Shown one piece after another: positions 53,094-62,400 of a DNA stretch of 64,000 nt. The stretch's first letter is position 1. Each line of letters starts with the position of its first letter. This DNA comes from Phycisphaerae bacterium (GTDB lineage: Bacteria; Planctomycetota; Phycisphaerae; UBA1845): the NCBI GenBank assembly GCA_029260015.1, contig JAJDEB010000038.1, positions 1-64,000 of the forward strand. The letters are read 5' to 3'. The translations under genes were made by a program, and so were the position numbers. The notes beneath the pieces were generated by a model that was not told where the DNA came from, made no database searches, and saw only the letters and a list, made by a program, of their open reading frames with translations.

Positions 53094-54944
53094 TTAGAAA
53101 TCTGATAGATCGTCCTCGCCCATGGGGAAGAAGTCATTGCCGTTGTTACCCGCGCCAGCCCCGACCGGCTGACGCCCGGGTGTTGGCGCTTTTCTAGACT
53201 GATTGGCAAAGCCCGTCTTGGCAAATCCTTGTGAGCCTTGACCTGAACCTCCATGAGTGCCGCCTTCGCTAAGCTTATACTGGGCGATCATTTCACGAAG
53301 ACACGCAACCTGCGATGACATTTGCTCCGCGGCGGCTGCCAATTCTTCCGACCCGGCAGCATTTTGCTGAGTCACGGTGTTCATTTGCGTTACCGCAGTG
53401 TTCACCTGATCAACACCTTGAGCCTGCTCTTCAGAAGCTTTGGTGATGCCATCCACGAGGTCGGAAACCTTGTTGATCTGTTCCACGATGGACGTGAGTG
53501 CCGCACCAACGCTGGTCGCAACGGTCGTTCCCTCTTGCGCTTTCTTGACCGACTCGTCGATCAAACTGGTGGTTTCACCTGCCGCTTGTGCGGCACGCTG
53601 AGCCAGGTTACGAACTTCGTCAGCCACCACCGCAAATCCCTTACCGTGTTCGCCAGCACGAGCCGCCTCGACGGCTGCGTTCAATGCGAGCAGGTTGGTC
53701 TGGAATGCGATTTCTTCGATCACCTTGATAATCTTGCTAATTTTTCCGGATGAAGTATTGATGTCCGACATGGCCTGGTTGAGCTGGCCCATTGTCTGAT
53801 CGCCCTCGTTTGCTGAGTTTCGAGCTGTTCCGGAAAGTTCATTGACTTGCTTTGCGTTGCTTGCATTGGTGCGAGTCATCGCGGCCATTTCTTCAAGCGA
53901 TGATGAGGTTTCTTCGAGCGATGCGGCTTGCTCGCTGGCACCTTCGGACAACTGCTGACTTGAACCGGTAACTTGGGTAGCGCCGTCGTCAATTTGCTCA
54001 ACCGCGTTTGAAACCTGTTGCATGGTTTCACCGATTTTTGCGACAAGATTATTGACGTTTTCCACCATTTCTTGGAATTCACCTGTGAGCCGGCTGGTTT
54101 CGGCACGCGCCGTCAAGTCCCCTTTTAGAGCCGCCTGAATCAACTTGGCAATTTCATCACGGGCAATCACCTGCATCGTTACGTCCGTCGCATATTTGAC
54201 GACTTTCACAGGTTTCCCATCCACGTCGAAAATTGGATTGTACGATGCTTGGATCCAGAGTTCCTTTCCGCCCTTTCCGATTCGCTTGAATTCCCCGGCT
54301 CGGAATTCTCCTCGATTGAGTGACGACCACAATTCCCTGTAATCGTTGCTCTGGCGATACGCCTCATCGACAAACATGCTGTGGTGCCGCCCCTTGATTT
54401 CATCTTGCGTATAGCCTAAAGCGTTGAGGAAATTCTCGTTTGCTTCCCGAATCGTGCCATCCAAATCAAATTCAATCACGGCCTGGACTCGCCCAATCGC
54501 CTCAAGTTTACCGGCATTGTCTTGGGCAAGTTCTTCCAGTTTGATTTTTTCGGCATCAATGAAGTCCCAGGTCACCATCGTTCCCGCAACTTCACCCTTC
54601 GCGTCATAGACCGCGTTGACCATCAATTCAAGTTTATTCTCACCGAGCTGAATCGGTGCCTTGTAAGGCAGATTCTTTGGATTGCTCAGAATTGAGCGCT
54701 GATGCGCAGGATTCTTGTGAAAGACATCGATGTTGGTTCCCACCAATTGGTCGACCGTTATCGGAAGCAGGTGCGCCAGAGGTGTCAGATTCTTAATGGT
54801 CGCCGGATTAACATAGGTGATGTTGAAGTCCTTATCCGCCAAGATAATATTGGAAGGCGTGTCTTCAACCATGCGTTGAAACATGTTGCTCGATTTGCTG
54901 CTCTTGCTCACCGACTTCTTCGTGCTTTTTGCTTGTCTCGCCAT
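53094..54944 (-). CDS. Soluble PAS-containing methyl-accepting chemotaxis protein
   Basis: This 616-residue receptor has no transmembrane segment. After a basic Ser/Lys N-terminus come two PAS domains: about 20-130 (MVEDTPSNIILADKDFNITYVN) and about 150-265 (VIEFDLDGTIREANENFLNALGYTQDEI). A HAMP-like stretch (ALKGDLTARAETSRLTGEF) and the MCP signalling domain follow. The signalling tip EIAFQTNLLALNAAVEAAR and GFAVVADEVRNLA is intact. The C-terminal tail is Gly-rich and disordered, ending DDLSDF. It would sense an internal signal such as redox state or a bound cofactor. AGAGAGAA precedes the ATG. It is probably co-transcribed with cheW. Confidence 0.93.
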   Translation of the reverse strand: MARQAKSTKKSVSKSSKSSNMFQRMVEDTPSNIILADKDFNITYVNPATIKNLTPLAHLLPITVDQLVGTNIDVFHKNPAHQRSILSNPKNLPYKAPIQLGENKLELMVNAVYDAKGEVAGTMVTWDFIDAEKIKLEELAQDNAGKLEAIGRVQAVIEFDLDGTIREANENFLNALGYTQDEIKGRHHSMFVDEAYRQSNDYRELWSSLNRGEFRAGEFKRIGKGGKELWIQASYNPIFDVDGKPVKVVKYATDVTMQVIARDEIAKLIQAALKGDLTARAETSRLTGEFQEMVENVNNLVAKIGETMQQVSNAVEQIDDGATQVTGSSQQLSEGASEQAASLEETSSSLEEMAAMTRTNASNAKQVNELSGTARNSANEGDQTMGQLNQAMSDINTSSGKISKIIKVIEEIAFQTNLLALNAAVEAARAGEHGKGFAVVADEVRNLAQRAAQAAGETTSLIDESVKKAQEGTTVATSVGAALTSIVEQINKVSDLVDGITKASEEQAQGVDQVNTAVTQMNTVTQQNAAGSEELAAAAEQMSSQVACLREMIAQYKLSEGGTHGGSGQGSQGFAKTGFANQSRKAPTPGRQPVGAGAGNNGNDFFPMGEDDLSDF

Positions 54945-55965
54945 TGGATTCTCTCTCTACAGTTTGTGGGTGAACTGGCAACGGCCGAGCCACCGCGATT
55001 CCAGGATTTCCGCCACTAACGATGACGACGTGAACTTTGAATCACTGCCTCAACGGACAAATCCGCTCGTGCCACAACTGACAATTCGGATCCGCCAAGA
55101 CGGACAAGATGTCGAGTTGCAATTAACGGTTTTCCAGGACTAGACACGCATTCCAATGTCGATTTCACATTTCCACCGGCATTCGATTCTCGACACGCAT
55201 GATCTAGTACTGGTTAAGTCATCTTTCGGTACTGGACACGCGTGTATTGAGAAATAAATCAATTCCGCAAGGCGGATTTTTCTCAAGTTCAGGCGACCGC
55301 CCATAAGCATGGGGGGCACCATGACCCTGGCCAGTTGTTATTGGACTCGCCGATTCGATGATCAGCCGATTCGACATGCGCCTGCGACCAAGAATCCCTT
55401 CGAGTCAACATTTTGCTGCACTTCATCGGACCAACATAGCCAATCGAGGCTGTTTTGGCGGCTGAATGTGGCCCAGGCTGCCAGTGAGTCTTAAATGTCC
55501 GTCAGCCAGCAAACCGGAGTAGGCCCCACCAGTCATGCAGGATTTTGATTGGAATTCAACTGGCGATCAGGCATTGGACATCGCGTGTACCTGAGTACAT
55601 ATCGAATTCCACGACGGTCCTCGCCCCCGCATTGCGATTATGTCAGGCCACCGATACGAAATGCCGGGAGGTACATTCCTCATAGTTATGCGCTTTCTAT
55701 TTAGCAGACCTTGCGATTGATTTGCCGGTAGGTGAATTCCCTATCGCTTCAAACGAATCCGTATTGCCGTATTGCAATTGAGCAGATTATCGCAACGTAA
55801 TTCCACTGACAGCACAAAACCCTAATAGTTGGCACGATGAATAACCGCTGCCGAATTCCAAATGCGTGAAATAAAATTCGACAATGCGCACGTTTTTTCC
55901 ACCAGACCCCCGTTAATCTAATCCGCCAAAACGTCGGGACCGATCAATCCGCAGAGCGAGCGAAA
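54945..55965. other. 1-kb region without a convincing gene
   Basis: The gap separates the divergent receptor and PilZ genes. The plus-strand reading near 55045-55143 ends VPQLTIRIRQDGQDVELQL and looks like the C-terminal tail of a lost gene, but no start or body exists. A weak flagellar-type motif (TCAAGTTC then GCCCATAA near 55283-55306) has the wrong spacing. The last 300 nt are AT-rich and probably hold the PilZ promoter. I see no mobile element ends. Confidence 0.45.
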
Positions 55966-56676
55966 ATGTCCATCAAAGTTGAAAATCGAAAGTATCTCGA
56001 CACGCTTCGTATGACGGATCATGAACTTTCTGTCGTCGTCACGGAAGAAATGCGCGAAGCGGGCGTGCAGCGGCAATTCTCGCGACGTCGGACCAACTTC
56101 ATGCGTATGTCAGTTGACGTCATTCAACCCGGGGGAACAACGGGGAAATACGTTGTCCGATCGTATGACCTGAGTGAAGGTGGAGTCGGATTCTTTACTG
56201 GAAACTATGTTCATGCGTCAACACGATGCCGACTTGGAATGACGACCGTCGATGGAGAGTCTGTAAGTATTGACGGAACGATCGCGCACTGTAGAAATAT
56301 CTGGGGGCACATTCACTTTGCCGGCGTACAATTCGATTCACCGATCGATCTTTCCTGGTTTGACGACACGATAGAATCGGAATCATCACGGGGCGATGAA
56401 TCTCAACCAAATGCGACCGGCAACCAATCTGGAATTTTTTCGACGAATGAGAACGCGTGTGGGAAGAAGAACAACGCCACTCCAGTCGAGCAAGCACTAT
56501 GTGTTATCGACGAGCTTCGCCAAATGATCGTCAACGATGCAAGACCTGATGAAATCCGTGCCTGCCTTGAACTTGTGTGTCTTGCGCTGAATCTTGATAA
56601 CTTTGCGAACGACCCGCAGTTAAATCCCGAAACATGCGACAGCACCAAAGAGGTCCAAGCCGGAAATCACAACTGA
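55966..56676 (+). CDS. PilZ-domain protein
   Basis: This 236-residue protein has a PilZ domain at about residues 33-125. The c-di-GMP-binding motifs are RQFSR (RxxxR) near residue 36 and DLSEGGVGFFTG ([DN]xSxxG) near residue 69, followed by beta strands ending HFAGVQFDS. The C-terminal 90 residues have a polar linker and a short helical region (PVEQALCVIDELRQMIVNDARPDEI) that could mediate protein contacts. It lies beside chemotaxis genes, so control of motility or attachment by c-di-GMP is plausible. The ribosome site is weak. Confidence 0.85.
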   Translation: MSIKVENRKYLDTLRMTDHELSVVVTEEMREAGVQRQFSRRRTNFMRMSVDVIQPGGTTGKYVVRSYDLSEGGVGFFTGNYVHASTRCRLGMTTVDGESVSIDGTIAHCRNIWGHIHFAGVQFDSPIDLSWFDDTIESESSRGDESQPNATGNQSGIFSTNENACGKKNNATPVEQALCVIDELRQMIVNDARPDEIRACLELVCLALNLDNFANDPQLNPETCDSTKEVQAGNHN

Positions 56677-56950
56677 CTTTATTCCTGTCGACCCTCGAGA
56701 ATCCTTTACCAACCATGTTCAAATGACTTGCAGTTGCGATTTTTTTCATTCGCTTGCGCCGCAACGGAGACATTAGCCGCTGGCGCCCAACGCGAGTTCT
56801 TCGATTCAGACCTTCGACCGTCAAAAATCCAGGCAAATTGGATTGGTTGGCCTTGCATTGCCCTCATGGTTTATAATGAGCCCGCTGTGAAACAGGCTGA
56901 TTCATTGTAATTCTCAGCTCAAACGTTGAATTTGACTCCGGAGGTTGATG

Positions 56951-59248
56951 ATGAATGGAATGAAGCGGTGCGTGCTCTTGGTTGCTATTTCGCTATTACC
57001 CGTCGCCGAGTTAGTACGTGCCGATGCGTTGGACAAATATCGAGACCATCGGTTCGTTCACATCAGCGATGCTAGCCGCGATCAACTTCGCGCCATTGAA
57101 GCAACCGGTGCCGTCATCCTGGACTGCGCCCCTGCACCCGGCAGCCTTGACGTGGTTGCCGACCAGCAGCAATTGGAAGCGGTTCAAGCGCTTGGCCTGA
57201 CGATTCATGTCAAACACGAAAATGTGCAGGCGCTGATCAACGCTGAGCGGCAGCCCAGCCCCTTGCGCGGCGGCGATCCTTACGACGATTTCTTTCTCGA
57301 TTATCACGAATACGACAACGGTGTCGGCAGCATCGTCTGGTTCATGAACGAGCTCGTGACGCGTTATCCAAATCTTGCGTCTATGGTCGACATCGGAACC
57401 AGCGGAGAAGGTCGAACCATTTGGAGCCTGCGCCTCGCCAACGATGCAATCGCCGGAAACAAACCCGGGGCCCTCTATTTTTCGTGTGTGCACGCCCGCG
57501 AATGGGTGACTACGACGAGCCCCAACTACTTCGCCAAGCATGTTCTGGAAAACTATGGGACCGATCCGGTCATCACAGACATGGTGGATAACACCGAGAT
57601 TTTCCTCGTGCCCGTATCCAATCCTGATGGATTTGCATTCACCTGGAGCGATGATCGACTCTGGCGAAAAACGCGAACGATCAACTCCAACGGTACCATC
57701 GGTGTTGATATCAACCGCAACTGGGGTGAGGCGTGGGGTTACGACGACGACGGATCAAGCGGAAGCGGTAGCAGTGCCGTTTTTCGCGGCCCAGTTCCAT
57801 TCTCGGAATCCGAAACCGTCGCCCTTCGCGACATGATGCTGAACCACTCCAATATTCGCACGATGGTTGACATCCACAGCTTTACGCAACTCATCCTTTG
57901 GCCTTGGGGATACATCCCCGACCTCTGCCCGGATGACCCCTTGTTTAGAGAGCATGGATTTGCGATGCAGGACATAATTTTCGACGTGCATGGACTGAAC
58001 TACGTTGCGGGCCCGATCAATGAAACGATCTACCCGGTCAACGGGGATTCGCTCGATTGGGCCTATGCGCAGCTCGGCATCCTTGCTTACAGCTTTGAAC
58101 TGCGCCCCGAAACTGGACCATTCGGTTCGGGTTTTATTCTCGATCCTGATGAGATTATTCCAAACAACGAAGAGTTTACGCCAGCATTATTGTATCTGAC
58201 GAATACCGATTTCGTTCGATCTCCCGTCATTATCGAATTGGATTCCGCGATTCCTGAAGTGCTCACGCCCGGTGTGGAATTACCGCTTCAAGTGTCTGTC
58301 ACATCGCAGTATGAAGACTTTACACCCGGGACCGCGCGAATGTATTACCGCTTCGATACCATCGGACCCTTCAATGAACTGATGCTGACGCAAATTGGCA
58401 GCAATGGATACGAGACAACGCTTCCGGCGACGAACTGCAATTCAACGCCGGAATTCTTCTTTGCGGCTGACAGCGACCAGGGTTCAGTTTCAACGCTTCC
58501 CCGACCGGCTGAACTGGGGCCATTCAATCCACCGGTAGCCGCCGGTGCATTCTATGCAGAAAATCTTGATTCCGATCCCGGTTGGACAACCGAGGGCGAT
58601 TGGGCATGGGGCGTTCCAACCGGTGGCGGATCATTTAACGGAGACCCGACCAGCGGCAACACCGGCGCGAATGTCTATGGCTACAACCTTGCGGGTAACT
58701 ACGCGAACAATCTGCCCGCGACCAACCTGACGACGACACCGATCGACTGCACCGGTCAATTCGATGTCGAACTTCGCTTCTGGCGTTGGCTTGGCGTTGA
58801 GTCAGCGTTTGGTTTCGACGACGCAACCGTTGCGGTGAGCAACAACGGCACGAACTGGACCCAGCTATACAGTGCTGCCGCCGACCACATCAGCGACAAC
58901 GAGTTTGAAACGGACAAGGCTTGGACGTATCAGTCCTTCGATATCTCAGGCGTCGCCGACAATCAACCGACGGTTTTCGTTCGCTGGGGAATGGGACCAA
59001 CCGACGGTTCGAATTCTCTGCCCGGTTGGAACATTGACGACGTGGTACTCTTTGCCAAAGGATGCGTTGCGACCAAGGGCGACTACAACGGTGACTCGCT
59101 GGTTAGCGCCGACGATGCCGCCGCGTTTGAAGATTGCCTGCAAGGGCCCGTCAACGCAACACCGCCCGGCTGCTCGATCCTTGACTTCGACGACGATGAT
59201 CACGTCGACTTAACCGACTTCGCACAGTTTCAAGAAGCCGCGCAATAG
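56951..59248 (+). CDS. Secreted M14 zinc carboxypeptidase with jelly-roll module and dockerin
   Basis: This 765-residue exported enzyme is reached from GGAGG (56940-56944) and the ATG at 56951, six bases on. After the signal peptide and a propeptide of about 90 residues comes the peptidase. Zinc ligands are His181 and Glu184 (HAREW) and His309 (DIHSF); the catalytic Glu is Glu383 (YSFELRPETG). The NPDGF and DINRNWG substrate-binding motifs are present. A beta domain and then a jelly-roll-like module (SDPGWTTEGDWAWGVPTGGG to WNIDDVVLFA) follow. Dockerin EF-hands close the protein (GDYNGDSLVSADDAAAF and DFDDDDHVDLTDFAQF). The module and dockerin are also found at the end of the convergent S8 protease. 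Confidence 0.92.
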   Translation: MNGMKRCVLLVAISLLPVAELVRADALDKYRDHRFVHISDASRDQLRAIEATGAVILDCAPAPGSLDVVADQQQLEAVQALGLTIHVKHENVQALINAERQPSPLRGGDPYDDFFLDYHEYDNGVGSIVWFMNELVTRYPNLASMVDIGTSGEGRTIWSLRLANDAIAGNKPGALYFSCVHAREWVTTTSPNYFAKHVLENYGTDPVITDMVDNTEIFLVPVSNPDGFAFTWSDDRLWRKTRTINSNGTIGVDINRNWGEAWGYDDDGSSGSGSSAVFRGPVPFSESETVALRDMMLNHSNIRTMVDIHSFTQLILWPWGYIPDLCPDDPLFREHGFAMQDIIFDVHGLNYVAGPINETIYPVNGDSLDWAYAQLGILAYSFELRPETGPFGSGFILDPDEIIPNNEEFTPALLYLTNTDFVRSPVIIELDSAIPEVLTPGVELPLQVSVTSQYEDFTPGTARMYYRFDTIGPFNELMLTQIGSNGYETTLPATNCNSTPEFFFAADSDQGSVSTLPRPAELGPFNPPVAAGAFYAENLDSDPGWTTEGDWAWGVPTGGGSFNGDPTSGNTGANVYGYNLAGNYANNLPATNLTTTPIDCTGQFDVELRFWRWLGVESAFGFDDATVAVSNNGTNWTQLYSAAADHISDNEFETDKAWTYQSFDISGVADNQPTVFVRWGMGPTDGSNSLPGWNIDDVVLFAKGCVATKGDYNGDSLVSADDAAAFEDCLQGPVNATPPGCSILDFDDDDHVDLTDFAQFQEAAQ

Positions 59249-59298
59249 AGCGGCATTGGACATTTGACATCGTTGCTAAGACGGCGTCAATCCGCGCG

Positions 59299-59380
59299 TA
59301 GGGTGGGCCGTGCCCACCGCCGTTTGAAGGTGATTCAATCTGCGAAATGCGTTACCGACTGGTGGGCACGGCCCACCCTA
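59299..59380. repeat. Long inverted repeat between two convergent hydrolase genes
   Basis: TAGGGTGGGCCGTGCCCACC (59299-59318) recurs as its perfect reverse complement at 59361-59380 around 42 nt. Each arm is also partly self-complementary (GGTGGGCACGG type). Similar GTAGGGTGGGC repeats occur widely in bacterial genomes (from memory). Here it fills the gap between the M14 and S8 genes and could stop transcription from both sides. Confidence 0.85.
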
Positions 59381-59403
59381 CTACGACCGGCGTCTCAAAA
59401 ATT

Positions 59404-62400
59404 CTATGACGCACCTGTAAACAGCTGGGTAAACGCTTCAAAATCGATTAGGTCCACATCACCGTCGTCATCGAAGTCAAACGCATCCAGGCAATCCTGT
59501 GCAAGCATCGGAGCCGCCGGGGTGGGTGATGCATCGGGTCCAAAGAGGCACGCGACGAACGCACGCATGTCGGCGCCGTCCACATCGCCATCGGTATCAA
59601 TGTCGCCCGGCCCCGCAATCACGTCGCCGAAGACTTGGATGTCGTCGATACTCCAACCTTCGAATTCACCGGAACCATCAGTCGCTCCCATCACCCAACG
59701 GAGTTGCACGCTTGATTGCTGATCTGCGAAAGCGGAAATATCGATGGCCTGCGGAATCCACGCCCGATCGAAGATACCTGCGATCTCGGTGTGCTCCCAA
59801 ACGACATCCCAATTGACGCCATTGATCGAAATCTCAATCGCCGCATGGTCGAAGAAACTGCTTTCGACACCGAGCCAGCGCTGGTAGCGCAACTCTGCAT
59901 TTTGGACGGCTGACAGGTCGATCGGTGGCGTTGTCAGATATGTAGGCGGCAAGTTACTTTCGTACTTACCCGCAAGGTTGTAGCCGTAAACGTTGGTACC
60001 CGTCACTCCGGAGAACGGATCGAAGTCGATCCCTTGCGGCACGCCGAACGCCCAGAGCCCTTCCGTCGCCCATCCCGGATCAACGTCGAGCGGGAAGTCC
60101 TCCACCGGTTGCTCGCCACCAATTTGCAATGAGATCACACCAAGGGTTGAATCATAAACACCGTCATTGGCCCGAAACGCAAACACGTCAACGCCTTCAT
60201 ATCCAAGCGGCGGCGCGTACAACACTTGGTTGCCCCCGCCAGAAAGCACATACGGCAGCGCACCTTCGGAAATAATCGCACCATCGCTCGTATCATACAG
60301 TTCACCCTGCGCCGGAAGCGACGTAACTACATAATCCAATGGATCTTCGTTCGGATCATCGGCAACCAAATCGATGATCGCCCATCCGAAACGGCGCACC
60401 AGAATACTCTGGCTCGTTGCAGTCGGCGCATCGGGATGATAAATCAACACGTCGTCGACGAACCAATCATCTCCGGCATTGCTGGTCACTCGGATACGCA
60501 ACTGGAAATTTCCATGTAGCGCATCGGATGGCAGGAGTTCATTGGTGACGTCATAGACGGTCATGTCCGGACCGTCACCGAGATGTTGCGTGAAGACCTG
60601 CCACACGCCATTTGTATCGAGATAGTCAAAAAACAAGTCGTCGCCAGTCTCGGTTGAGTTTCCACCGCCCGTACGCTGCCAGGCATATCGCAGCCGAATA
60701 CCGGACTGCGCTTCAAGATTGACCGGGAATGAAACCAGCTCATCGCCCACTGAAGAGCTTCCGTTTAGCCGCGCCGAGTTCGGCGGGGTCGGTTCGTTGA
60801 TTCCGGTGCCATCGATCGCTGCGCCAAGAACTTCGCCCCACTTGAGCGGGTCAAATACGAAATCGGGGAATGAATCTTCAAAGGGTAGTTCGATCAACGG
60901 CTGCACTTCGACATTGACGGTCGCCACGAACGAATCGTTTGCCCCGTCATTTACTCGGAAGGTAAACGAATCGTTTCCAAGGAAGGTGCCCGATCGCTGA
61001 TAGCGCGCCACGTTCTGATTGCCGATAAGCGTATACGGCAAATCATTGGATTCGATCACGCCGCCATTAGGATCCGTCAGTGTTCCACCTGTTGGAAGTG
61101 ACACTATCACGAAATCCAGAACATCGAGTTTAGGATCCGACCCCACAAGAAAAATATCAGCGATATCGTCCTGCCGTACTTCTGCGAAAACGTCGTTTGC
61201 AAATGGCGCATCACCAAGCGTGACCGATATGTTGTCAACGAACCAGTCGTCGATGTTGTTGGCGCTTGCCGTTCCCGTCGTGCGGAATCGCGCCCGGAAG
61301 CTATCATGCAGCGCGGCAGACGGCAGCAGAATGTCTTCGCGTTGGAAGTCGGTCATGTCGTCGCCATCGCCCGCATACTCGCGGAGTGGCTGCCAACTGC
61401 CATTGCTGTCCACATAATCGACGCGGAGGTTTTCACCCGAATCCGGACTTTCGCCGTTTCCGGTGCGCTCAAACCAATAGACCAGCCGCGCGTCGCTCAC
61501 TGTGCTCAGGTCCACCAGGTGCGTCTGCAACTCGTCGCCGCCGGCTGGCGAACCATTGAGCCGCGCAGAATACGGCAGCGACGGTTCGTTGATCCCCTCG
61601 TCATCGATGCCAGCAAGTGACACCAGCGACCAAATCCCTGAGTCGAAAACCGTCGTCGGGAATGGGTCATACACCGGAACCTGCAAAACCGGATCGACCC
61701 GCACCGTCACCGTAGCCGAATTGGAATCGCCAGCATCGGGCGGTGTGCCACCATCGTTGGCTTTGAAATCAAGAGTATCGATACCGAGGAATCCGTTGGT
61801 CGGTGTGTAGGACAGCGCGTTTCCGCCGCCGACAAGCGTATATGGCAAGTCGCCAATTTCGATCATATGATCGTTGCCCGCGTCGCGCAATTCGTAGATC
61901 GGTATTGACGTGATGATGTAACTCACCATGCCGGGAACCAATGGCAAACCGTCGTCGGAGGCGAGCAGGACGATGTCGGCTGTTCGATCTTCACCGACAA
62001 TCACAGTTCGGCCGGCAGCAGAAGGAGGTCGCGGACCGCAATCGCCAACACCCGACAAATCAGACTCGAAGAAATCGATCGGCAATCCACCTCCACCCGA
62101 CAATCCGACGATGCCGTCATTTGCATCGACGCCAAGCCACGCGAGTTGAATCCGGCCGTCGTAGTACAACTCAACCTGGAACGTGTTGTCGTTGTTGACG
62201 CCATCTTCAGAGATGTCAAACCATGTGACGACAAATCGGTCGCCCAGTTGTTTGTAACTCAGCGATCCGCCTTCGCTCGGATCGAGATCGTCGTATAGCA
62301 GCGACACCCGCGGCTGATCAAAATGCTCTCCAAATGTTTCGGTGGTGTCGTCGTCGGGGCCGTCAAACGTTATGTTCCCGTTGGCGTTGATGTAGACCGT

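Noticed and set aside
55283..55306. Flagellar sigma28-type promoter (TCAAGTTC ... GCCCATAA) near the chemotaxis genes
   Set aside because: The spacing between the two boxes is about 3 nt too short and no gene with a ribosome site follows.
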